In this document: positions 1 through 6,741 of the stretch, one piece after another | Numbering within the stretch: the first letter of the stretch is position 1 | How the letters are laid out: each line of letters starts with the position of its first letter | From: Ruthenibacterium lactatiformans | GTDB taxonomy: Bacteria; Bacillota; Clostridia; Oscillospirales; Ruminococcaceae | Direction: 5' to 3' | NCBI RefSeq assembly: GCF_000949455.1 | Contig: NZ_JXXK01000030.1 | Location: forward strand, 1 to 45,059 | Length of the DNA: 45,059 nt | The notes under the pieces: model-generated | Seen by the model: the letters and a program-made list of their open reading frames with translations, nothing else | Told to the model about the DNA's origin: nothing | Database searches by the model: none | Position numbers and translations under genes: made by a program

Positions 1-644
1 ACGCCTGATTGGTTTGGCACTTGCGGAATTATACCATACCAAGAACTGTTAGGGAACTACAACAGACCGCGCAAGAGGATGTTGCCATCGAAGATTATAC
101 CATACCAAGAACTGTTAGGGAACTACAACATTACATTACATCGGAATATCCGCGGCGTTATTATACCATACCAAGAACTGTTAGGGAACTACAACGAGAA
201 GTGACGGACAGCTACACGCAGCGGCATTATACCATACCAAGAACTGTTAGGGAACTACAACGACTTTATTAAGCGCCTGCAGAACCCCGACATTATACCA
301 TACCAAGAACTGTTAGGGAACTACAACTGGTTATGTGGGTACTTCGAAAAATCCCCAATTATACCATACCAAGAACTGTTAGGGAACTACAACATGATGA
401 CAGACACGATGCTGGAGGGTTGAATTATACCATACCAAGAACTGTTAGGGAACTACAACATGCGCGGAGGTTTGATAAATGGAATATGAATTATACCATA
501 CCAAGAACTGTTAGGGAACTACAACAGCTGTGCGTTCTCAATAGAGGTGGCGGCGATTATACCATACCAAGAACTGTTAGGGAACTACAACTATGCCGGT
601 TTGCAGATGAAAACGGTGATTATTATACCATACCAAGAACTGTT
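1..644 (-). CRISPR. CRISPR array, type II (Cas9-like) repeats, left end cut by window
   Basis: Nine complete 36-bp repeats start at 28, 94, 160, 226, 292, 358, 424, 490 and 556. A tenth, truncated repeat lies at 622-644. All complete spacers are exactly 30 bp (period 66), and bases 1-27 are part of another spacer, so the array continues to the left. Read on the minus strand the repeat begins GTTGTAGTTCCC and ends TGGTATAAT. That matches the style of type II repeats and resembles the Neisseria type II-C repeat, which also starts GTTGTAGC and ends in a -10 element. No cas gene or tracrRNA anti-repeat is visible in the window, so the subtype is inferred from the repeat only. The array is probably transcribed right to left. 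The spacers carry no obvious match elsewhere in the window by eye. Confidence 0.97.
622..644 (-). repeat. Truncated first CRISPR repeat keeping only the promoter half
   Basis: The last repeat on the right keeps 23 of 36 bp. On the minus strand it lacks the first 13 bases (the GTTGTAGTTCCCT end that would pair with a tracrRNA) but keeps the remainder, including the extended -10 TGGTATAAT. It is the first repeat in the inferred transcription direction, so it needs only to start transcription of the first spacer (592-621) and not to be processed into a crRNA handle. Confidence 0.8.
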
Positions 645-661
645 CCGGCGCGGTGCGCTTT

Positions 662-1023
662 TTAGATTTTCTGCACGGTTAAGATATACCAGATGTTGCC
701 ATAAAGGAACCAGGCTTTTTCGAGGGCCTTCTCCCGCGTTGGAGCGTTCAAAAAACGCGTAAACATTTCACCCGTCGCATGTTCTTTTCCCCATACAACC
801 CAAGTCACTGCTTTCACCCTCTCTTTTCAAAACGCCACCCGGATATTTTCCCCGCAAAGCCTCCTGCGCAGCCGCAATCTCCAACTGCCGCGCTCGGATG
901 CATTTCAACTTTACTATATATTTTATCTTCCAACGTGTCAAGTTTATCAACATACAGGCGTTCTTCCTTACAAACCGCCCCGTTTTTCGCCTTTTTCGTT
1001 GCCGCCAGGCCCGATCCATTCAT
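662..1023 (-). pseudogene. Decayed or overlapping small minus-strand frames right of the CRISPR array
   Basis: No intact gene is clear in 645-1081, but coding-like minus-strand frames follow each other. A frame from ATG 1023 to 814 (69 aa, with KLDTLEDKIYSK) ends in a GTGA overlap. The next frame reads to a stop at 662 and contains ATGEMFTRFLNAPTREKAL. For this second frame the GTG at 808, 48 aa, has a GAGAGG ribosome site 8-9 nt upstream. A third frame (1019-768) has coding-like text such as RQLEIAAAQEALRGKYPGG. Fragments in three frames suggest either a small coupled operon or one frameshifted gene. I do not recognise the family. Confidence 0.3.
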
Positions 1024-1081
1024 AAAACGGACAGCCCCGCCGTACACTTCACTGGAAGCCTGCGGCGGGGCTGCAATATTC

Positions 1082-1261
1082 TTAAGGCAGCACCGCACAA
1101 TTCACGGCTGACGCCTTAAGCGTCGCCTCGCTTGCAGATTTTCCGGCAACTGTCACAAAAATGCTCGTGAATACACAAAGTATTCGCTGCGCTTTTTGTT
1201 TAACCTGCCAAAAAACCGGCCGGCGCGATTCGACTCTTAGAATTGTGCGGTATTGCCTTAA
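1082..1261 (-). mobile_element. 180-bp miniature inverted-repeat element, copy A
   Basis: The element starts TTAAGGCAGCACCGCACAAT and ends with the near-complement (1240-1261); 20 of 22 terminal bases pair. It matches the copies at 15881-16060 and 31526-31705 over its whole 180 bp but lies in the opposite orientation to both. It has no coding capacity and TTAA at both ends, which could be the duplicated target. Such elements are normally moved in trans by a transposase encoded elsewhere. Confidence 0.85.
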
Positions 1262-1310
1262 CATTCATTACCAATTCGTTACAATCGCGGCAAAATGCAA
1301 GAATCCGTCT

Positions 1311-1334
1311 TTTGAAAACGTATTGTGTTTCAAA
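1311..1334. promoter_or_regulatory. Palindromic operator-like site upstream of the PBP gene
   Basis: TTTGAAA and TTTCAAA form a perfect 7-bp inverted repeat separated by 10 bp, 74 bp before the PBP start. A second small hairpin, GGGAAA/TTTCCC, lies at 1338-1353. The position and symmetry suit a transcription-factor site. The factor is unknown. Confidence 0.3.
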
Positions 1335-1407
1335 CGGGAAAGAGCTGTTTCCCGCGCGCCGCAGGCGTGCCGGAGCATTCAACGATCCAAGGAAAGAAGG
1401 CAGTGGA

Positions 1408-3885
1408 ATGAAAGTGAAGCTCCCCGAACGCAGGGCCGTTTCCGGCCCCGGCAGGCAGGATGGCGGCGCTCCGGCCGCAGCGCCCCTCAAAACGCGCGGC
1501 GGCAAAACCGCACGGCGCGTTCTGCGCCGCATCGGGTATATCGCGGCGTGCTGCTGCTGCGTGGGCGTGATGCTGGCGAGCGTGGCCGCCGTGGTATTTG
1601 CCTCGTATCTGGCCCGCCTGTCCGGCACGGACGCCGACATGCCCGACCTCTATGTGCTGAAGATGGCAGAAAACTCCATCGTATATGCAGCGGACCCGGC
1701 CGGCGGCGATTGGACGGAATACGCTGTTTTTACCGGCGAAAACGACCGCGTCTGGACGCCGCTGGAGCAGTTCCCCCAAACGCTGCGGGACGCTGTCGTC
1801 AGTGTGGAGGACCGCAATTTCTGGAACCAGCGCTTCGGCATCAACCCGGGGCGCATCCTCGGCGCGGCCGTCAACGAGCTGACGGGCCACCGCCTGTACG
1901 GCAGCCGCCAGGGCGCGTCCACGCTGGAACAGCAGCTTATCGAAAACCTCACCGGCGACAGCGCCCAGAGCATTTCCGGCAAATTCAAAGAGATCTCACG
2001 CGCCATCGTAATGGCCGGGCGCTACTCCAAGGATATGATCCTGGAGGCCTACTTAAACATCGCGCCGCTCACGGGCACGCTCTCCGGCATGCAGGCCGGC
2101 GCACAGCAGTATTTCGGCAAAGACGCCTCCCAGCTCACGCTGGCCGAATCCGCCACGCTGGCCTCCATCCCCCGCAGCCCGGTGGCGTACAGCCCTTACT
2201 CCAACCCGGAAAAGCTGCTGGAACGGCGCAACTGGGTGCTGGGGCTGATGCTGGACCAGGAGCGCATCTCCCAGGCCGATTACGACGCGGCGGCGGCCGC
2301 TCCGCTGGGCGTGCGCAGCCGCGAGGAGGCCGCTGCCGCCTCCCCCAGGGGAAAGGTGAACTCTTATTTCACCGACGCTGTGTTTGAACGGCTGGCGGAC
2401 GATATCATGGAAAAAGAGAACTGCGGCCGTGCCGCCGCCGTCACCCGCATCCGAACCGGGGGCCTGCGCATCTTTTCCACCGTGGACCTGCGCCTGCAGC
2501 GCATGCTGGAAGCTTTCATGGAAAACGACGGCGAGGACGGCTACTTCCCCGCTCTGTGGCGGCAGGAAGAAGCCGACACAGGCATTCCCTTCGACAGCGC
2601 CGACGCCGTTTCCTACGGAGACGACGGCCTGCCGCTGAACGCACAGGGCGAGCCGGTGTTCAGGCCGGACGACACGCCCGTCTATGAGCAGGACGGCACA
2701 ACGCTGCTCCGCGGCTCCAGCGCGCAGCCCAATGCCGACGGCGTCCACACACTGGTATTTTACAGGAACATCCGCACGCAGGCCGCCGTGGCCACGATGG
2801 ACTATGAAGGCCACGTGCTGGCGCTTGTGGGCGGCGTGGGCGAAAAACGGTACGACCTTTCGCTGAACCGCGCCGCCGACGTGCCCCGTCAGATCGGCTC
2901 CACAATGAAGCCCCTTGCCGCGTATGCGCTGGGCATTGAAAACGGCGTCATCAACTATTCCTCCCTCATTGCGGACGCGCCGCTCTACACCCAGCAGGAC
3001 CACCGCATGCTGAACACGGAATACTGCCGCAAGCTGGGCCTTTCGCTGGACCCGGGCGACCCCGCCAACCAGGCGCGGGACGACGTTTGGCGCGCCTGGC
3101 CCACCAATTACAACGGGCCCGGCACAGGGCGGCCCGTAGTGGTTGCGGATGCGCTTGCGCAGTCGCTGAATACCGTCCCGGTGCAGATCGGCGACATGCT
3201 GGGCAAGCGCAGGCTGTTCGACTTTGCGTACGGCAGCCTGGGCCTCACCCATCTGGACCCGGAGCGGGACAACGATCTCGGCCCTTTGGTGCTGGGCAGC
3301 CAGACCCACGGCGTTACGCCCGTGCAGCTTGCCAACGCATATTCCGTTTTCCGCGACGGCGTGTACCGTCCCGCGCTCTATTACACCAAAGTCACGCTGG
3401 CGGACGGCTCCACTTATCTGGACCCCGCGCAGGACAGCTATGCCGTGCAGGCCGTCAGCCCGCAGACGGCTTATATCATGAACCGGCTGCTGCGGGGCGT
3501 GCTCACCGCGCCGGGCGGCACCGCCCGGGGCATGGCGCCCGCCGGGGAGATGGAAGCCGCCGCCAAAACGGGCACTACGACGGATTACCGCGACTTCACC
3601 TTTGTGGGCCTGACGCCTTATTACGTCACGGCGGGCTGGTGGGGCTACGACGTCCCGGCCGACCTGTCCCAGCAGGGCGTGCGCACGGGCAAACCGCTGC
3701 AGACGCTCTGGCGGGATTATATGCAGCAGGCACAGGAAGGGCTGCCCTATCTGGAATTTCCCGTGCCGGAGGGCGTCGTTGCACGCCGCTACGACCCCGC
3801 CACCGGATGCCTTATCCCCTCGGGCGGCGCTGTGGGATACTACACCGAGGACAACCTGCCGCCGGAGCAGCCCGCCCTGCCATAG
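1408..3885 (+). CDS. Class A penicillin-binding protein (bifunctional transglycosylase/transpeptidase)
   Basis: An 825-aa membrane protein that polymerises glycan strands from lipid II and cross-links peptides outside the membrane. An Arg-rich cytoplasmic head is followed by one membrane segment (about residues 40-65, GYIAACCCCVGVMLASVAAV). The GT51 glycosyltransferase domain has its catalytic Glu in VEDRNFW (E134) and the GASTLEQQLIENL motif. The transpeptidase domain has all three signatures: STMK with active Ser498, SLN at 586 and KTGT at 720. ATG 1408 was chosen because GAAAGAAGG lies just upstream; longer in-frame starts at 1243 run into the miniature element. The gene stands alone and a new promoter follows it. 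Confidence 0.95.
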   Translation: MKVKLPERRAVSGPGRQDGGAPAAAPLKTRGGKTARRVLRRIGYIAACCCCVGVMLASVAAVVFASYLARLSGTDADMPDLYVLKMAENSIVYAADPAGGDWTEYAVFTGENDRVWTPLEQFPQTLRDAVVSVEDRNFWNQRFGINPGRILGAAVNELTGHRLYGSRQGASTLEQQLIENLTGDSAQSISGKFKEISRAIVMAGRYSKDMILEAYLNIAPLTGTLSGMQAGAQQYFGKDASQLTLAESATLASIPRSPVAYSPYSNPEKLLERRNWVLGLMLDQERISQADYDAAAAAPLGVRSREEAAAASPRGKVNSYFTDAVFERLADDIMEKENCGRAAAVTRIRTGGLRIFSTVDLRLQRMLEAFMENDGEDGYFPALWRQEEADTGIPFDSADAVSYGDDGLPLNAQGEPVFRPDDTPVYEQDGTTLLRGSSAQPNADGVHTLVFYRNIRTQAAVATMDYEGHVLALVGGVGEKRYDLSLNRAADVPRQIGSTMKPLAAYALGIENGVINYSSLIADAPLYTQQDHRMLNTEYCRKLGLSLDPGDPANQARDDVWRAWPTNYNGPGTGRPVVVADALAQSLNTVPVQIGDMLGKRRLFDFAYGSLGLTHLDPERDNDLGPLVLGSQTHGVTPVQLANAYSVFRDGVYRPALYYTKVTLADGSTYLDPAQDSYAVQAVSPQTAYIMNRLLRGVLTAPGGTARGMAPAGEMEAAAKTGTTTDYRDFTFVGLTPYYVTAGWWGYDVPADLSQQGVRTGKPLQTLWRDYMQQAQEGLPYLEFPVPEGVVARRYDPATGCLIPSGGAVGYYTEDNLPPEQPALP

Positions 3886-3913
3886 CGCCGTGCCCCGCGC
3901 CGTAAGACAGGGC

Positions 3914-3942
3914 TTGACTTCGCTCTTTTGTTTTAGTATAAT
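3914..3942 (+). promoter_or_regulatory. Strong sigma-A promoter for the MATE gene
   Basis: TTGACT at 3914-3919 and TATAAT at 3937-3942 are separated by 17 bp. Transcription would start near 3949 and leave a leader of about 130 nt before the MATE start. Confidence 0.85.
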
Positions 3943-3948
3943 GTCAAC

Positions 3949-4037
3949 TGCTCACTCGGAGGGCAGATCATTCACTTGGAAATGATGGGCCGGATAAGGT
4001 GACAGGCTGAGACGCCTGTTTCTTTATCCGGCTTTTT
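3949..4037 (+). promoter_or_regulatory. Structured leader with terminator; candidate guanidine-IV (mepA motif) riboswitch
   Basis: The leader contains ACTCGGAGGGCA, then a hairpin ATCATT/AATGAT (about 3967-3984). A two-part stem, GCCGGATAA pairing with TTATCCGGC around ACAGGC/GCCTGT, runs directly into TTTTTT (3989-4037), which makes a textbook intrinsic terminator. A terminator between a strong promoter and a MATE gene implies regulated read-through. Guanidine-IV (mepA motif) riboswitches are known to sit before MATE genes in Clostridia and to work by terminator control. The assignment rests on context and remembered sequence features, not on a covariance search. The terminator itself is clear. 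Confidence 0.6.
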
Positions 4038-4077
4038 TGATGCCCGCGGGGTGTGCAAAACAACGGGAGGGATCTCA

Positions 4078-5406
4078 ATGGATCTGCTGAAAGGAAACGT
4101 CAGGCAAATTTATTTCAGGTATCTGGGCGCGGCGTTCGGCAGCGCGCTCATCAGCTCCATCTACGGCCTGGTGGATTCGGCCATGGTGGGGCAGTACCAG
4201 GGGCCGGAGGGCACGGCCGCGCTGGCCATCGTCGCGCCGGTGTGGAACATCATTTACAGCCTGGGGCTGCTGACAGGCATCGGCGGCTCGGTTCTGCTAA
4301 GCGCGGCGCGGGGCGCGGGCAGGCGGAAAGAAGGCGACGAGTATTTTACCGCCGCGCTGGCGGGCACCGTGTTCTTTGCCGCCGTGAGCTGGCTCGCCAT
4401 CGCATTTTTCGACGCGCCGCTGCTGCGCCTGTTCGGCGCGCGGGACGCGCTGCTGCCGCTGGCGCAGCAATATCTGCTCCCCGTCAAATTCGTGGTGCCG
4501 CTGTTCCTGTTCAACCAGATGCTGGCGGCGTTCCTGCGCAACGACGGCGCGCCGGGGCTTGCCACGGCGGCGGTGCTGGCGGGCGGCGTCTTCAATGTGT
4601 TCGGCGATTACTTTTTTGTGTTCACCTGTGACATGGGCGTATTCGGCGCGGGGCTGGCAACCGCCATCGGCGCGGGCATCACCTTCGCGGTGATGCTGTC
4701 CCACTTTTTCTCCCGGCGCTGCACGCTGCGGCTTGTCCGGTTCCGAAAGGCCGGAACCAAGCTGCGGCAGATTCTGACCACCGGCTTTTCCACGTTCTTT
4801 CTCGACATCGCCATGGGCATCCTGACCATGCTGTTCAACCGCCAGATCCTGCAGGGACTGGGCACGGACGCACTGGCCGTGTACGGTGTGATCGTGAACG
4901 TGAGCACCATGGTCCAGTGCTGTGCATACAGCGTGGGCCAGGCCGCCCAGCCCATCCTTTCGGCCAGCTTCGGCGCGGGCAAATGGGGACGCATCCGCGC
5001 GGCGCTGAAGTACGCGCTGATGGCCGCCGCCTTTTTCAGCGCGGTGTGGACGCTGCTCGTCTTTCTGTTTCCCAACGGGTTCATCCGCATTTTCATGTCC
5101 CCCACCGGGGACATCCTGCGCATCGCACCCGCCATTCTGCGCAGCTACGGCGTTTCGTTCCTGCTGCTGCCGCTCAATATTTTCTCCACCTACTATTTCC
5201 AGTCCCTGATGAAGCCCCGCGCCTCGTTTTCTGTTTCGGTCCTGCGCGGGCTGGTGCTCAGCGGCGCGCTGATTTATGCGCTGCCGGCCCTGCTCGGGCC
5301 CGGCGCCGTCTGGTTCGCCATGCCCGTCACCGAGGCCGTCACCGCCGTGGGCGTGTGCGTGCTGATCGTCCGGTATACCCGTCCGGCGCCGCAAACGCCG
5401 GAATAA
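4078..5406 (+). CDS. MATE family multidrug/guanidinium-type efflux transporter
   Basis: A 442-aa integral membrane protein with about twelve hydrophobic segments in two similar halves. It has typical MATE features: an N-terminal amphipathic stretch, LVDSAMVGQY near residue 35 in the first half, and a cation-coupled antiporter layout. It would export cationic compounds at the cost of a Na+ or H+ gradient. The ATG at 4078 follows GGGAGGG by 4-5 nt. It has its own promoter and a terminator-controlled leader. If the leader is guanidine-IV, the physiological substrate may be guanidinium or a substituted guanidine. The gene ends before a bidirectional terminator shared with the convergent activase gene. 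Confidence 0.93.
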   Translation: MDLLKGNVRQIYFRYLGAAFGSALISSIYGLVDSAMVGQYQGPEGTAALAIVAPVWNIIYSLGLLTGIGGSVLLSAARGAGRRKEGDEYFTAALAGTVFFAAVSWLAIAFFDAPLLRLFGARDALLPLAQQYLLPVKFVVPLFLFNQMLAAFLRNDGAPGLATAAVLAGGVFNVFGDYFFVFTCDMGVFGAGLATAIGAGITFAVMLSHFFSRRCTLRLVRFRKAGTKLRQILTTGFSTFFLDIAMGILTMLFNRQILQGLGTDALAVYGVIVNVSTMVQCCAYSVGQAAQPILSASFGAGKWGRIRAALKYALMAAAFFSAVWTLLVFLFPNGFIRIFMSPTGDILRIAPAILRSYGVSFLLLPLNIFSTYYFQSLMKPRASFSVSVLRGLVLSGALIYALPALLGPGAVWFAMPVTEAVTAVGVCVLIVRYTRPAPQTPE

Positions 5407-5418
5407 TGCACAGCGCAC

Positions 5419-5458
5419 AAGGCCCCGGCTTCTCTGTCGGGAAGCCGGGGCTGTATTT
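5419..5458. terminator. Terminator between convergent MATE and pfl activase genes
   Basis: GCCCCGGCTTC pairs with GAAGCCGGGGC across a short loop, followed by TGTATTTT on the plus strand. It lies in the 62-bp gap between two convergent genes and probably serves both. Confidence 0.8.
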
Positions 5459-5468
5459 TCTGTTATTC

Positions 5469-6248
5469 CTATTCCTCCGCGCGCCCGCCGGGCTTTTCCA
5501 GCGCCGCCCTGCGCGCGGCCAGAATCACATCCCGCGCCCGGGCGGCAAGCGGGGCTTCTGCGGCGGGCGTACCCTCCAGCGGATAAGGGATGCCCAGCGC
5601 GTCGTACTTGGAACGCCCCATCGTGTGATAGGGCAGCACGTCCAGCGCCCGGACGTTGGGCAGCGACGCAAGAAGCGTCCCCAGCGCGTTCCAGCCTGCC
5701 TCGCTGTCGGTAAGGCCGGGCACAACCACATGGCGTATCCATACGGGCACCTCTTTTTGCGCCAGATAGCGGGCAAACGCAAGGATGTTCCCATTTTCAC
5801 GTCCGGTCAGCCGCCTGTGGGCGGCCGGGTCGGTTTGCTTGATGTCCAGCAGCACCAGGTCCGTAACGGCGCACAGCGCGTCGAACTGCGCCAGCGCCGC
5901 CGCGTCCTCCGGCCGGAACGTGGCGCCCGAGGTATCCAGACAGGTGTGGATGCCCCGCCGCTTTGCCTCCCGGAACAGCGCGGTCACAAATTCGATCTGC
6001 AGCAGCGGCTCTCCGCCTGTGACGGTGATGCCGCCTTTCCGGTAAAACGCCTCGTTGCGGGCGTATTGCGCCAGCAGCTCCTCCACCGTGGTTGGCACGC
6101 CGCCGCCCGGGTCCCAGGTGTCCGGGTTGTGGCAGTACAGGCAGCGCATGGGGCATCCCTGCAAAAACACCACGAACCGCACGCCCGGGCCGTCCACGGT
6201 GCCGAAGCTCTCCACCGAATGGACGCGGCCCGTTACTTGCGCGGCCAT
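5469..6248 (-). CDS. pflA: Pyruvate formate-lyase activating enzyme (radical SAM)
   Basis: A 259-aa radical-SAM enzyme that installs the glycyl radical on pyruvate formate-lyase using a [4Fe-4S] cluster and S-adenosylmethionine. The CxxxCxxC cluster motif is C32/C36/C39 in GCPMRCLYCHNPDTWD, preceded by the family-typical ESFGTVDGPGVRFVVFLQGC. The length is typical (about 245-260 aa). The ATG begins one base after the stop of the separate glycyl-radical subunit, so the two are probably translationally coupled. It is the last gene of the four-gene pfl operon, which matters because its substrate glycine here lies on a separate small protein. Confidence 0.95.
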   Translation of the reverse strand: MAAQVTGRVHSVESFGTVDGPGVRFVVFLQGCPMRCLYCHNPDTWDPGGGVPTTVEELLAQYARNEAFYRKGGITVTGGEPLLQIEFVTALFREAKRRGIHTCLDTSGATFRPEDAAALAQFDALCAVTDLVLLDIKQTDPAAHRRLTGRENGNILAFARYLAQKEVPVWIRHVVVPGLTDSEAGWNALGTLLASLPNVRALDVLPYHTMGRSKYDALGIPYPLEGTPAAEAPLAARARDVILAARRAALEKPGGRAEE

Positions 6249-6249
6249 C

Positions 6250-6492
6250 TCACATCGCCTGATGGAAGGTGCGGGAAATCACCTCGTCCTGCTGGGCCTT
6301 CGTCAGCTTGATGAAGTTCACCGCATAGCCGGAAACGCGCACGGTGAGCTGCGGATACTTTTCCGGATGCCGCTGGGCGTCCAGCAGCGTTTCTTTGGTG
6401 AATACATTCACGTTCAGGTGGTGTCCGCCCTCGGCCACATAGCCGTCCAGAAGGCTGACAAGGTTGTCGATCTGTCGTTCGTTTGCTTTCAT
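6250..6492 (-). CDS. Stand-alone glycyl-radical domain of a split pyruvate formate-lyase
   Basis: This 80-aa protein corresponds to the extreme C-terminus of a normal PFL. It contains GGHHLNVNVFTKETLLDAQ, PEKYPQLTVRVSGYAVNF and ends ISRTFHQAM. Gly55 in RVSGYAV is the residue that would carry the radical. Conventional PFL has this domain fused to the barrel. Here the core gene upstream stops before it, and 684 + 80 residues add up to about the 760 of Escherichia coli PFL. It resembles GrcA (YfiD), the spare radical domain of enterobacteria, in role, but here it would be the only source of the glycine. A GAAAGGA ribosome site lies 8 nt before the ATG. Confidence 0.92.
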   Translation of the reverse strand: MKANERQIDNLVSLLDGYVAEGGHHLNVNVFTKETLLDAQRHPEKYPQLTVRVSGYAVNFIKLTKAQQDEVISRTFHQAM

Positions 6493-6524
6493 AAACAGGT
6501 TCCTTTCTCTGCTGTGCCGCTTTT

Positions 6525-6725
6525 TCAGCGGCTTTTATGCCCAGCCCGTTTGGCCGGTGCGTTGCAGGCTTCGGCCGCGCCTTCGCCGCAGCAGGCGGCG
6601 CAGCGGGTCTCCTGCGCTTCGCCCTCGCCGCCGGTGACGCGCATGCGGCCCCCGCCGTTTTTCATAAAGGCATCGATGCGCTCCACCAGCGCGTCGATCT
6701 GCCGTTGCTTTTCCTGTTCCGTCAT
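6525..6725 (-). CDS. Small Cys-rich protein, diverged paralogue of the glycyl-radical subunit
   Basis: This 66-aa protein lies between the PFL core and the radical subunit, 16 nt after the core stop. It has a good ribosome site (GAGAAAGG, 8 nt). Residues 8-30 (RQIDALVERIDAF, GGGRMRV) align without gaps to residues 6-28 of the radical subunit (RQIDNLVSLLDGY, GGHHLNV), with about 10 identities in 26 and conservative changes. After this point it diverges. In place of the glycine loop it has a Cys cluster, C42, C45, C46 and C54 (CAACC then C), and a basic tail. The Cys spacing suggests metal binding or redox sensing. The function is unknown; it may compete with, deliver or protect the radical subunit. 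ATG 6725 was preferred over an in-frame start at 6758 inside the core gene. Confidence 0.75.
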   Translation of the reverse strand: MTEQEKQRQIDALVERIDAFMKNGGGRMRVTGGEGEAQETRCAACCGEGAAEACNAPAKRAGHKSR

Positions 6726-6741
6726 GGCCGCCGCCTTTCTC

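Noticed and set aside
9..665. Open frames of 87 and 110 aa with a repeated YTIPRTVRELQ text across the CRISPR array
   Set aside because: They arise because the 66-bp repeat-spacer period is divisible by 3; they are translations of CRISPR repeats.
645..1081. A tracrRNA next to the array
   Set aside because: I looked for a stretch complementary to the repeat and found none beyond short TATACCA-like matches; it probably lies left of the window with cas9.
3949..4037. TPP or THF riboswitch before the MATE gene
   Set aside because: A CTGAGA string is present but the other TPP core segments are not, and the THF core is absent; the downstream gene also does not fit.
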